Below are positions 14,801 through 26,365 of a stretch of DNA of 64,000 nt, piece by piece. Positions within the stretch are counted from its first letter, which is position 1. Each line of letters begins with the position of its first letter. The notes under the pieces are model-generated. The model did not search any database and was not told the origin of the DNA. It was given only the letters and a program-made list of their open reading frames with translations. The translations under genes and the position numbers were made by a program. Origin of the DNA: Beroe ovata (taxonomy: Eukaryota > Ctenophora > Nuda > Beroida > Beroidae); contig CAMPET010000029.1 of assembly GCA_946803715.1 (NCBI GenBank), forward strand, positions 266,373-330,372, written 5' to 3'.

Positions 14801-17800
14801 CAGCATTAGCATTGAGTTTTGGAAGCAAGACTCTCTGGTGCCTTTACTGAGTTTTGCTATCACTGCAAAAACGCTTTGGACAAAACCGACGAATTTCAGG
14901 GACATATGTGGGTTCTCATCAGTTTTTACATAGGTAGCTGCATTGATGTTCATGTAATCTACTACAAAGTATGCAATATTTTCGTCACTTGATAGTATGG
15001 ATTGTAGACTCGCCAGTGCCGCTTGAGTGGAGAGATGCTTCTTGGTGAGGAAGCTATCCAAGAGAGTGAATAACAAGTTTTCTGTCACCCTCTCTTCTAC
15101 TTCCGACTGGAAATGAACAATGAGTGTTTCTATAAATCTAACAAACGCAGTCACTTCACAATCGTGTGTTGCAACAAGGACTTTTGAGCTTAACAAATTC
15201 AGAATCGTATCTGAAAGTAGTTTTTGTTTAACCTTCGACAAAATAGCTTCACTGTCGCCAAGATCTTTGGATGCGAGTTCTAACAAAAGAGCCCCAGCAG
15301 CATATCCCTCTGTGATCGAAAGGATAGTGTTAGACGCCGTCTTCTCAACAACAGCCATTAGGGTATCTTCTAGCAGTTCCAACAATCGAAGAGTATCATG
15401 TTTGAAAAAATTGTGAGCTGTTATCAGATAAGAGATTCGGGTGTGAGCAGTTGATCCTTTGACAAAACCAATTTTAAACATATCAATCAAGCTCTTGTCG
15501 ATAGATGTCTTCAACTTCTCGCCCCAGGAAGATAACGAATAAATACACTCAATCTGAACAGTTTCGTTCTGTTCAGATTTTAGAAAAGCAATGTATTTGG
15601 CTATAGAGTGTTCTATAATGCTCTCTGATGCAGCTTGACTCAGTGAGTTGAAGTTGGAAAGTCTTTGGAGAAGCTTCACTATGAGGACTCTCTGCTGATA
15701 GGCAGCAATTTTACCATGGCCACCTTCTAGGACTTTGAAGACTCCGTCAATAAGCTGGGTGATTGCAGAACTATCGGACACATCACTGATAGCAGCTGCA
15801 ACACACATCTCCGCCCCCTTGTGCAATATTTCGTTAGGAGAGGCGAGGAGGGGCAGGAAAACATCCAGCAACTCCTTCACATACCTGCTCAGATCAATGG
15901 TCAAAGCAAGAATAGCCTCTCCGAACGCAGTAACAGCAAGTTCTGGGGAACGGAGAGACGCCCTCTTCATTCCGGACAGCACTCTGTCTGCAAACAGATC
16001 GTGAGAGACAAGGGCCAGGAGAGCGCTGCCCGACTTCAAGAGATGACAAGGAATTGTGTGCTTTGCTAGAAATACCACCTCGATGTACTTGTCGATGGCT
16101 TTGGGTAACACCGGGTGGACTATATCGTTCATACCCAGCTGGGCAGCTGTTGTCAGGAGAAATGATAGAAAAGGGATTGTCCACGGAGTGGTGTCCGCAG
16201 TCAATGATGCATCTATGTACTTCGCCAAGACTTCCCTCTCCTCCCCAATACTCTCCACGAAAAGTCGGAACAGTTGTCGCCGGGTCTTTGTGCTCCACAC
16301 TCCAGCAGCAGCAGCATAGGACGGCGCCTGGATGGCGAGGAAAGCGTTGAATGCGTTGGGAGATTTGAGGAACATGTCTGCTAACTGGGACATGACTGTA
16401 CAACTGGTAGTGAACAGTGCTCTCCCGTGCATAGACAGGTTTGCAGTGAGTTGGGGCAATTTGACATGGGGCACAGCCAGGGTCATTGCTTTCACACACA
16501 CTGCTCCAGCTTGCTTAGAGTTACTCATGCACCACGCTCGAACCAGATCCTGAAATGGAATGTAACGTCAACAATGATATTCTATAGAGTATAGATCTAC
16601 AGTCACAGATTATAGTCACAGGTTATAGTAGGTAGTTCAGGTATTGGCGGTGTGGTAAATCGCATAGCTCAGTTATTCCTAACTGCAGAATAAAATTGAG
16701 AAGAAAAAATGCCAAGGGATTACCGTTCAAATGATAGGCAATAGGCATTCAGTTACAGTCTCAAAGCCTCAGAGAGGTTGCGTATTTCTGTCTAGACAGC
16801 CGAATCAGTCTAGCAGGAATAGTCAATAGTCTAGCAGGAATAGTCAATAGGACTTCTGGCCCCTATTGTTTGAGTTATTGTCGATTTCATTCACCACAGT
16901 GGTGTACTCTTTCATTTCTATTGCCATGATGCTAAATTCATTCTAACTAGAGAGCTACTCAATGCCGTATGACCACCATCAAGTCACGTGACCGAATTTA
17001 TCAAGTCACGTGACACCAGACCTCATTAGGTTCTGTCACGCAGTAACCGCGTTAGTGCACGTGCGCCACGTGACACTGAGTTTCGACAAGCGAGTGTGAT
17101 AATCACCTCCAATCAGTCACTAATGTTTTCATGGTGCAGAGTACACGCAATATCGTAATAACCCATCTGACTATAAATAACCCTGACTCCCGGTTCAAAC
17201 ACTATAAATCTTTGCATTTGCTCAATTGCTTCAGTAATCATGGAATCCAAGCGTCCCTCTACTCCATCACACCAACCCGCCCCTCTTAACACGGAGTACT
17301 CCCCTCTGTCCTCCATCACGCGATGTCTCGACTCTCTTGAACCACTCCCTCCCCTCCCCTCCTACCGATCTCGACGTCAGTCATCCACACCGGTACCTGA
17401 TCAACCCACACCCTCTGCTGTACCAGCACTCTCTCCGTCCCTACTCCTCTCCCTCAGCCAAATCATCCTCCTCTACAATCACGTGTGGACAAGTGTTCGA
17501 CTAGGCTTGTCCCTCCCAGACTCCCTATCCCTCTTCAACCTGACACCTGCCAAGTGGCACTCCCGGAAATTCATTGCCGAAACTTGGATTGTGTGCGGAC
17601 TTCAGCTCTGGGCACAGCTCGCGGAGTTACGTCCAGTGTCAGGTGGACGTGACATGGCTGTTCAGACACTTGCATACGGGGCTTCCCTCGTCTTGAAGGA
17701 TAAGAAAGTACGACAATCAGTGGCAGCTGCCAGACGAGTGGGGATCATAATGAAGTGAATATTTATTTATTATATGTTACGGCTTTGTTGTTCATTGTAA

Positions 17801-18216
17801 AAAATGTGTTCCAATTCTTAATACTTCACATCGAATTGAGAATACAGTTTGCGGGTTAATTCTGTTTTGGAAAGGGGAATTATTTGGGAAGGGAGTGGTC
17901 TACCTAGTGTGTCACTAACCTGTAATTTTGCTATAGATCTCCGGTCATCGTAGACAAGAAGACAGTGGTAGATACAGCTCAGTAGAGCTTTAGTGTCAGA
18001 GTCTCCTACCCCGTGGGAAATCGTGTCAGTAAGAGCTGCCATCTCCCTGCATCTCTCTTTGACACTTCTCTGAAAATATACGGATTTTCACCGATTTCTC
18101 ACTGACTTCTATACAGAACGCAAATTACATTGATGCAATTTGATAATTTGCATCAATGTGACATTCAGTTTTCGCACCTGTGAACATAAATACGTTGTTG
18201 TTTCTCCGAGTGTCAT
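8849..18216 (-). CDS. GCN1: GCN1, ribosome-associated activator of eIF2-alpha kinase GCN2
   Basis: GCN1 is a giant HEAT-repeat protein that sits on stalled or collided ribosomes and passes the uncharged-tRNA signal to GCN2. Three exons fit in phase 0: 18216-18178 (13 codons), 18069-17920 (50 codons) and one huge exon 16549-8849 (2,566 codons), about 2,629 residues against ~2,670 in vertebrates. Exon 2 starts RSVKERCREM, matching the conserved N-terminus. The middle of the large exon carries the eEF3-like block (AERRGAAYGLAGLVKG-type, here GERRGAAYGLAGLVKGLG; GDGNQYVREA; WRTKAGSVELLGAMAYC), followed by DEDDNFGT and RRNRVL motifs and a C-terminal HEAT array where GCN2 binds. An in-frame ATG at 16,528 would drop exons 1-2; the acceptor TTCCATTTCAG just upstream argues for the spliced model. 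The 1,370-base intron holds an opposite-strand gene. Confidence 0.95.
16983..17209 (+). promoter_or_regulatory. Compact promoter: four CACGTG boxes plus two TATA boxes
   Basis: Two perfect GTCACGTGAC palindromes (16,983-16,992 and 17,005-17,014) are followed by GCACGTGC (17,057-17,064) and CCACGTGAC (17,066-17,074). TATAAATA is at 17,172-17,179 and TATAAAT at 17,203-17,209, ahead of the ATG at 17,240. TCACGTGA is the known target of USF/TFEB/MITF-type bHLH-zip factors. The group lies inside the GCN1 intron and points towards the nested gene. Confidence 0.6.
17240..17758 (+). CDS. Small intronless gene nested in the GCN1 intron, unknown function
   Basis: A single frame of 172 codons lies wholly within the GCN1 intron (16,550-17,919) on the opposite strand. 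The first ~75 residues are rich in Ser, Pro and Thr with several S/T-P sites (STPSHQP, YSPLSS, PTPSAVP), suggesting a disordered region open to proline-directed kinases. Residues ~76-172 look folded and helical, with hydrophobic and Trp-rich stretches (LLLSLSQIILLYNHVW; WIVCGLQLWAQLAEL), and the C-terminus is basic. I do not recognise the family. The gene has its own E-box/TATA promoter, an acceptor-like GCTTCAG five bases before the ATG, and a TATTTATTTATTA motif directly after the stop (17,760-17,772), a classic mRNA-destabilising element. The F-box gene at 46,978 has the same arrangement. Confidence 0.65.
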   Translation: MESKRPSTPSHQPAPLNTEYSPLSSITRCLDSLEPLPPLPSYRSRRQSSTPVPDQPTPSAVPALSPSLLLSLSQIILLYNHVWTSVRLGLSLPDSLSLFNLTPAKWHSRKFIAETWIVCGLQLWAQLAELRPVSGGRDMAVQTLAYGASLVLKDKKVRQSVAAARRVGIIMK

Positions 18217-18384
18217 TCTTCCTCCCTAAATCATGTTGGGAATGTCAGTGTCTATAACGTTGTGTGATAACATCATGAACAGCCTTAACTCGAGTCGAGC
18301 ATTGATGTATTGAATGGAATAAGTTTCAAAAAGTACAGTGAAACAGAAGTGAAAAGTTCAATGGAAAATTAATTGAGAAATTCA

Positions 18385-18771
18385 TCAATTCTTGTGTTTT
18401 CGGGATCTCCTCTTTGCCACACCCTTATTTTTTTGGCTCCTGAGGATTGCCGATGCCTTCCTAACAGCTGCATCAGCAAGATCAGGTCGGTAATGGCTGC
18501 CAATAGTAGCACCTCTTATTGTCTTGATAGTTCTTCTTCCACCCCTGGATAGAGCGACTGTTGTCAGCCGCCCCTTGGTCCTGGTGGTCAGGACCACTCC
18601 TTTCTCCGTCCCACCACTCACACCCACAACTCGTTTATTCACCAGACCGTTACATTTGAAGGAGTTGACACCTGTCACGTTGTTCGGATCCCGAGACAGG
18701 GTGGTTCCCAGGCTCTTCACAAGAAAACAAGAGTTATTCCTGATGATGGACCATTGCAAATCGGCAGTCAT
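18385..18771 (-). CDS. RPL28: 60S ribosomal protein L28 (eL28)
   Basis: One frame of 128 codons with no intron in the coding region. eL28 is a structural protein of the large cytosolic ribosomal subunit. The N-terminal block MTADLQWSIIRNNSCFLVK and the C-terminal YRPDL..AAVRKASAILRSQ are near-identical to the family. The tail is basic (KRRSRKHKN), and the length is close to the usual 125-137. The start was set at 18,771 because the 24 residues upstream do not resemble the family and an acceptor-like TATAG ends eight bases before the ATG. GCN1 starts only 168 bases after this stop on the same strand, a head-to-tail spacing that could reflect co-transcription. Ribosomal-protein genes are often members of operons in trans-splicing animals. 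Confidence 0.96.
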   Translation of the reverse strand: MTADLQWSIIRNNSCFLVKSLGTTLSRDPNNVTGVNSFKCNGLVNKRVVGVSGGTEKGVVLTTRTKGRLTTVALSRGGRRTIKTIRGATIGSHYRPDLADAAVRKASAILRSQKNKGVAKRRSRKHKN

Positions 18772-19474
18772 TCTTAGACCTATAGATGAATTGAATCGAA
18801 TCATGTGATTCATTGATATAGGTAAAAGTTCTGCTATTTCCAAAAGTTGTTATCATTTTTACAGCATATTTCGTAAATTCCCCATTATTGACTTGCCACA
18901 ATATCACCACACAATAATTGGGTAACCATGAATTGAAACCCAATTGGTTATGAAAAGTCAACATTAGTAAAATAGATAGGTACTGTATGTATGACGTATA
19001 CAATGTGCCACGGTCAATTCCAAAACAATGGTAATTTATGCCGTCAACTGTTATGTAAATTGTTATGAAAACCTTGATAGCTTGTGTTCTATGCTTCCGT
19101 TACGACCAATACCTACCTACTAAAGCCAAGGAAAATACTGTCAACTTGTAATGTAAATTGTAAAAATGGCACATCCAGCTTCTCTGAGAGATAATTCCCA
19201 TAATTTCATATTATATATGTTATCATCCATATCATCTGGATGTTGCGAAGATTAAGTTTACTGCCCAACACTACGAATTCAACAAACTCTACAATAGATG
19301 GCAGTCTATTGAATAACTGTCTGGAACCTGAATCAGATACCTATGAGAATTGGTAACAGTCATATCTCTGCCTCCGGCTTTATTTCTGACATAAGCTCTT
19401 GCATCCATTCTGTCACCTCATAACCAGTCAGAGTAAAATGCTATATAATATATTATGTCCAGACAGAGGGTTGA
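18772..19474. other. Intergenic region between NUDT21 and RPL28
   Basis: About 700 bases of AT-rich sequence between two minus-strand genes. The only sizeable frame (19,003-18,734, minus) is a leftward overlap with RPL28 in another frame and has no domain. I see no further feature. Confidence 0.4.
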
Positions 19475-20334
<860 letters not shown>

Positions 20335-20529
20335 CTAGACAGTTGAACAATTGTTAGAGACATGAAAAATCAAACTGATTAACAAAATAATAATACCGTA
20401 TATTTCTGTAAAGAAATGCTTATCATTCTAGCTTATTGCAATGAATTTCGCACTCTCTTATCAGTTATGGCAAGCTGCTAGTCACACAGCATCACTGTGC
20501 TGGTTTATTGTTCATTTAACATGTACCTT

Positions 20530-21053
20530 GGTGGATCAGAAGGGTCACCTATAATTTCATCTCTGAAAAATATGATTTGAGCCTTCTGATCCAAACGTGG
20601 ATCACAGGGTTCACCTTAAGCTTATGTGACCCTTCTGATCCATGTGACGCTTTTCTGGGGTCTATTCTGATTTCAGGGACCCTCCTGATCCATGTGGCGC
20701 TTCTCTGGGGTCAATTTGGAGTTTGGTGACGTTGACCCTCCTGATCCATGAACTCAGTGATCCACATGTGGATCAGAAGGGTCAGATTATATTTTTCATC
20801 AAGTTCATTGTAACCCTCCTAATCCACCATGGGATCACAGGGTTCATGGATCAGGAGGGTCACTAAATTCGGAACTGACCCCAGAGAAGCGCCACATGGA
20901 TCAAGAGAGTCACTGAAGTGTGACTTGACCCCATAGAAGCAACACATCGATCAGACGCGTCACCCAAGGTGAACCCTGTGATCCAGGTGTGGACCAGAAG
21001 GGTCAAATTACTTTTTTTCAGAGATAAATTCCGGATGACCCCTCTGATCCTCC
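20530..21053. repeat. Long imperfect inverted repeat (foldback element)
   Basis: The left arm (~20,530-20,752) and right arm (~20,843-21,053) are reverse complements along most of their length. Shared blocks include CTCTGAAAAA, GTGGATCACAGGGTTCACCTT, GATCCATGTGGCGCTTCTCTGGGGTC and CCTCCTGATCCATG (each quoted up to its matching part). The spacer holds a perfect 18-base palindrome, TGATCCACATGTGGATCA. Within each arm a GGATCAgaaGGGTCA-like module recurs. No coding frame is seen. This is most likely a non-autonomous foldback or MITE-type element. Transcription through it would yield a hairpin of about 210 base pairs. Confidence 0.85.
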
Positions 21054-21675
21054 ATATTGCAGATATCACTCCCAAAGTTATTGAGGAAGCTGTAAAGTCG
21101 GCTGTTGTGGTGGAGAGGGAAGAGGGAGGACCCCTCCTATAACATCATGGTCTACAGACTGGAGGAGAAAGACAGGGAGGATTCAACAGAGGAGGAAAAG
21201 TGACAGCTATGGGGATTGTTGAACAAGTTTGAATTTCCGTGCAAGAGTGTCCCGTCACTTAAGATCTGAGCTGTTGGGGAGGTAATGGTGAGCTGTGTGA
21301 GGCTCAAGTTCCCAATGAAGGAGGAAGCAGCATGGGCAATTTCTCAAGGGAGAGTGCTCAAGGGGAGCCAATACCTCTCTACACCTATACTGACCACAGA
21401 ACAGAGGAACACAAAGCTCACACGAGACTTGTGGAGTATTATTATTCTGATGGAGAAGATGAGGAAAAAGCGGGTGAGTCTATTTCATCAGAGGAGTCAT
21501 CTGTTGGAAGATTAGAGAGACTGTTAACCAGACAGGATCCTGATTCTCTTCACTGATTTGACTGTGTACTGTTAAGTAATGCAGTGATTTTTGAGACATG
21601 CTAAAAAGATATTGATTTTTGCTAGAGGAGCCATGCATCATAAAAAGAAGAGTTCCCATGTGCGTAAAATATATT
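21054..21675. other. Possible gene remnant, glutamate-rich frames
   Basis: Plus-strand frames between 21,060 and 21,556 give acidic segments (VVVEREEGG, EEKDREDSTEEEK, EYYYSDGEDEEKAGE) interrupted by stops and frame changes. They could be decayed exons or short spliced exons of an unknown gene. No domain is recognisable and I could not build a phase-consistent model. Confidence 0.25.
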
Positions 21676-21745
21676 GGTGAGTGGCTTAGTGGTATGGACT
21701 TTCGATCGAATGATCGTGAGTTCCAGTCCCGGCCACCGCACCACT
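21676..21745 (+). repeat. tRNA-like SINE element (A and B boxes)
   Basis: The A box TGGCTTAGTGG is at 21,682-21,692 and the B box GAGTTCCAGTCCC at 21,718-21,730, with a CCACCGCACCA 3' end. A CGATC/GATCG stem lies where an anticodon arm would be, but with a 4-base loop, so a decoding tRNA is unlikely. It shares its 5' half with the minus-strand element at 1,865-1,932, which supports a dispersed tRNA-derived family. Confidence 0.55.
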
Positions 21746-24401
21746 CAGCTAAGCGTGAGAGATTTAACTCAAGCCTATGCAGCCCAACCGTTCACTCAGC
21801 CGAGCGTACAGGAAACTGTGCGGGAGGGTTTAATGAGGAGCTGCCCATTGCAGTGAAGTCTCGGGCGAATAAAGTATGGATTACACTTCCTTAACCGTCA
21901 CTGGCTTGATAACTCGAATCCTTCGATTCCTGTCATTGGCTGTACAGCTGTTGGAATAGAAGTAAAACTATACTAAAATAAAAATATGCTACATTTTTTC
22001 ATTGAGAGACTGTACACAGGACTGCAATATAGTTTTCACATTATCTTTTGACAAAACATATAGTTACAGTTGAATGCAATAGCAATTTTTGTAAATTACT
22101 CTATTTTGCCCATGAAAGAAGCACCCTATATTGGGAAGCTCAATGAAAAACATCAAGTCAATGATACAAAATGGTCTAATTAGTTTGTCCTATGGCTTAG
22201 AAATATAAACCATAGTGATGCATTTGTAGGATTTTACCCTACCGTCGGTGCGCACGATTTCATCCCACCCTTGCCAGGGATAAAATCCCGCCAGCAAGGG
22301 TAGGGTGAAATCGTACAATTGCAATGATGCATCTGTTGTGTAAGTGCCAAGTGACGTGATATCCNTATCAAATTTGCTACAACTATCTGGTAACCGTGGA
22401 CGACAGATACATTCGTGTCGCTCATAGATTTCGGACCTGGAAGGAAATGTATGCTTTTTTAGCTAACATTATGCCGTTGATAAAATTTCCTTCCCCGTCA
22501 TTTGAAATTACTATATAGTGTCGTATTTTGTCAATTGACATCGACTATATAATACCATATATGTGATGAGTGGAACATGATAGCATCCATCCCCATTGTT
22601 GTCATCCTTTCCCGTTTACCAATTGATACATAATGATTACATTCTGATATCGGGATACACGGGTTAGGTTTAGCTTGTATAAAATATCGTTCATATTCAG
22701 CCAATTAAACGGGTATGGCAAATAACAATTCAGTATAAACAATAGACTAAGTTTGAAGTTTACTGACGAATCTCTATTCCACAAAATGTATACTATGCAG
22801 CAAATAGGTTAACTAATTATAGGATTAGGTTAACTATTATATAGTCCATAGTCTTACAGAACACAGAACGTAGCGCAACTAGCAACGCAGTTCACAGTCG
22901 TACTACTACTAGTCATTCCCTGGTACACGGTATAGTAGAGCAATTCACCTACGCAAGGTTTTCGCGCTTGCTAAAAGTCTCTACATTGCGCGGCGCGTCG
23001 ATATTCACACCATGAGGAAGAGGATAAATTTCTACACATGATAGATACAAATTGATTTCTCTATCTTAAAAGATGGCGGAGTTATGGCAGAAATAGTGCG
23101 TGAAATTTTAGAGAAATTTTCTCCAACTTGCAGAAACTTTTGATTTGAACGCGTCAGCACGCGCGCGCTCTGAGCCCTTTTGCCATGTTGTAGGTATCAT
23201 ATTATTGCTGAATTATTCAGCTTCAGATTGGTACCGGCAACAACGGTTTTGGTCATTCAGGTGAAGCGTGACATCGAAATTAGTGGATGCCGGTGAAACT
23301 GAGGCCGCGGCCTCCTGACGCGCGAGTCCATTGGCGTGCGCAGGGTTGTATTGTGCTGCTACTGAGATAATGAACTGGGAGCTCATTTTTGGTGTTGCAT
23401 TGATCACGCAACTCTTTGTGTTCTTTTTCACTTTTAAGGAACAATGCATATGCTGATTGGAGCAACGATTCTCTAGAATGTAATCTTGAGTTGTTGCATC
23501 TGCACTGCGACTATTTTTTGACTCATGGGTAAATGTGTCGCTTTGTCAACACAAATTTGAACAACAGGGCAAGTATCTTGTCACGGTGCCAATCGGCTAA
23601 GTGCTTCTTCATAAAATTGGCGTTTCAATAGTGTGGGTGCAACTAAACCTCCAATCACTCTGACCTCAATTGATAGGAATATGCATCTCTGTGCTGTTTT
23701 CGATTAACATTATCATTGTGTTGTTGTATCCGATATGGCTCAATGATAGAGTATCACGTCCATTTGACAGGTTTTCTAGTAATAATTTCACTCACTAACT
23801 GTCAAGATACTGTCAAATTTTCAAGCAATTTCTCTGACTTAGCATGATTCGAAATTTTTTGAAGTTGATGTTATGGCAGATATGGCCACTTGGGTGTTGT
23901 CCTATTTTACAAATAAGGGCTTATTGATGCTTATTTTGATTGATGCTTATGATTGGGAGGGACAAAATATTGCATCATTGGATGATCTTGGTTGTTTCGG
24001 TGACATGGGGGCCACCAATGTCGCCAAATTAGCGAAAGTGGCAAAATATATTTTGGCAGATTTTGATACAAAAATAATTGACCTACATTGATTTTTCCAA
24101 TCAATGCAGGCCTGATCAAGTCAACTATTGATATCCAGTTCATTTGATTAAGGTCGAGGAATACTCCATATAAATTTAACTTTGAGTGCTGAAATTTGTG
24201 TTTGGAAAGAATCTTGTATTGATGAGTGTTTTAAATGACCACAATGTCCTAATTGAGGCATTGGAAGTGCCCTATTTCTGTCAAAAACGTTGTAGAAATT
24301 AGGGCAAACTATAGCAAAAGTGTTTGCCATTGTTTGCCAAAGTTTTCCTTCCCCTACCCAATACTTCCAAATTTAATCGAAGTTGAGACACGGAAAGACA
24401 C
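21746..24401. other. Repeat-rich intergenic region
   Basis: No gene is recognised. A stem-like pair of TACCCT...AGGGTA segments lies at about 22,235-22,310 (GATTTTACCCTACC against AGGGTAGGGTGAAATCG), with an ambiguous base at about 22,365. CG-rich patches occur near 22,985 and 23,155-23,340. The first copy of a dispersed repeat is at 23,361-23,498. Short ORFs here lack any domain. Confidence 0.4.
23361..23498 (+). repeat. Dispersed direct repeat, upstream copy
   Basis: The block from TGAACTGGGAGCTCATTT through TGTTCTTTTTCAC, AGGAACAATGCA and GATTGGAGCA to CTTGAGTTGTTG reappears with substitutions at 26,995-27,120 in the same orientation. The two copies bracket the oxygenase-like gene. The repeat is too diverged and short to name; it may be remains of one mobile element family. 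Confidence 0.7.
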
Positions 24402-26365
24402 ATGATTGAATTACTGTCATGGCTTAATACTTTTTGCAAAGCTATGTCTGGGTCATCCAATCAAGATCCTCAAACAAGCCAATTATCAAAAGAAGTGCTT
24501 ATCAGTGTTCTTCTCAGTGGTGTTTATGATGATGGGAGCACTTTATCAGTTTTAAGGGGACACCAGCATCTCATAGAACTAATATGTATACTGGCTACCA
24601 ATGAAGACCGTTGGAGGAAGCACATAAAGCTCCCAAGCATTTCACAGATATTCTTCACAGAAGTTCATGGAGGTGTTCATAGTGAATTGGAGCAAGCTAG
24701 TGAACTAATTTTTCCACCTCCATCTGGTGTCAAAATTAACATGATGCCTTTCATAATGGGCCAAAGTTTCGAAGACTGCAAGCTTCCAAATAATTTAAAG
24801 GGGTACTGGCCGTTTATTGAACTATGTTTATCTGCTGATATTTATCGTAAAGATGATGATCACTTATTCAGAAGAGCTCAAAATGAAATAAACAAAGTTG
24901 GATATCTGACAATAGATGAGGAGCTAGTGGATATAGGGAGAAGCCAAAGACGGCCAGGTCTACATACTGACAACCCTGGAAAAGTGAAGGTCAACAATAA
25001 GCGTCTTGAAAAAAGTGAAGGGCAGGGATGGTGTGAGCACTATCATGAATCTTCTTCAAAGTATATTTGCCATCATTGGGGCTTTGGTGGATGTCATCTC
25101 ATCACTTACCCAGTAAGAATATTTATTTTCATAAAATATAAGGCTTGGCAATTGGCAAAACCTTATATTGAGAGTTTTGATTGGGATATCTGGTCGATCA
25201 CCTACTTAATTGAATATTCAAAATATGTTCAGCTGTAAGTCAGTATATACGTATGCTTCAGATGCAGTGGGACAGCTTCAAGGGAGCACTTGAAATTATC
25301 AGATTCATTGAAGGGGGAATATACATGGCATCAAATGTTGATAGTTCGTGTGAGGTAATGAACTGTCAGATTGTTGAAGATGAGAATGGTGATGAAGTCA
25401 TTGGTAAATTCGGTAGTGTTGAGCATCTGAGAGGCATTCTGCCACCAGCAACCAAGTTGAAAGCTAATACCATGTACTGGATTACAGACAGAACCCCACA
25501 TGAATCTTTACCTTTACAACAAACAACTCATCGGCAGTTTTTTAGGTTGGTTTTTGGACCTAATATTTTGGTTTATTCACAGATGAAATACCACTTAAGT
25601 TGCAAAGGAGGAAAAAGGTTCAAATAAAAGACAGGTTTTGGATCATGTAAGAAGCTTTTGTGATAAATATGTTATTCTTTGACTGGACTCTGACATCATG
25701 CTTTTAGATTGAAATTTTGTTTTCAAGATCAGAGGAAAAACAGAATTTCAATCATTAGTAGATGATCTACAGACTACAATACGACTCTTGAATATAATCC
25801 CACTCACACAACTGAGTGGAGTTAAAGATGTTTAGAACAAACTTCTAAGCAGATGAAGTAATTAATAAGTTGAAGAATCCCAATGAAAGTTCATTGAGAA
25901 TAGAAGTAAGATTGGAATTAAATAAAAAATTGGTAGGCAGGTTGTGCCACAGAATTCATGCATGTATCCATGTATTTATACAATCATCTTTCAGAATAAT
26001 TGTTAATCAATCAAACTATTTCTTTGGATGAAATTAAACTTCTAACCATCTGAAGCTATTGCCAACATCATTTACTTCGCCTCATGCTAGTTAATAAGTT
26101 AGGTACCACCAGTTTATTACATACCTACAGAATTAGTTTCCAAAAGTAATCTCCCACAAATTCACTCAGGTTGGTAACAAGTAAAGTTTCTCTCTGGTAT
26201 GAGGACCATTCGACAAAGAATCCTTTCGGTGTGGTACCTGATCCATCGATGACCAAAATTTTGAAGGGAAATAAATTTAGTGACGAAGGTGTTTGGCTTG
26301 TTGAAACTTCTGAAAAGCCGAAAGGGATGAAAGGACTATTAAGCAATCTTTGTGGTTCTCGTTAG
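24402..26365 (+). CDS. 2-oxoglutarate/Fe(II) dioxygenase-like protein
   Basis: Three exons fit in phase: 24402-25112, 25262-25545 and 26170-26365, giving 396 residues. The C-terminal two thirds has the pieces of a double-stranded beta-helix oxygenase: RRPGLHTDNPG (H-x-D iron ligands), GGIYMASNVD, then TDRTPHESLPL with the distal His, followed by RQFFRLV with an Arg placed to bind 2-oxoglutarate, and a conserved tail (VSLWYEDHSTKNPFGVVPDP). The N-terminal ~150 residues are helical and unrecognised. Substrate unknown; similar uncharacterised proteins occur in protists and fungi as well as animals, which I recall only generally. The second intron splits an Arg codon exactly. The start could also be an in-frame Met ~14 codons later. 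The gene is flanked by direct repeats. Confidence 0.75.

Noticed and set aside
15894..16499. 201-codon plus-minus alternative frame within GCN1
   Set aside because: It fully overlaps conserved GCN1 sequence in another frame and has no independent support.
21054..21556. Acidic frames that might form a small gene
   Set aside because: Stops and frame changes interrupt it and no splice model kept the frame. Listed only as a possible remnant.
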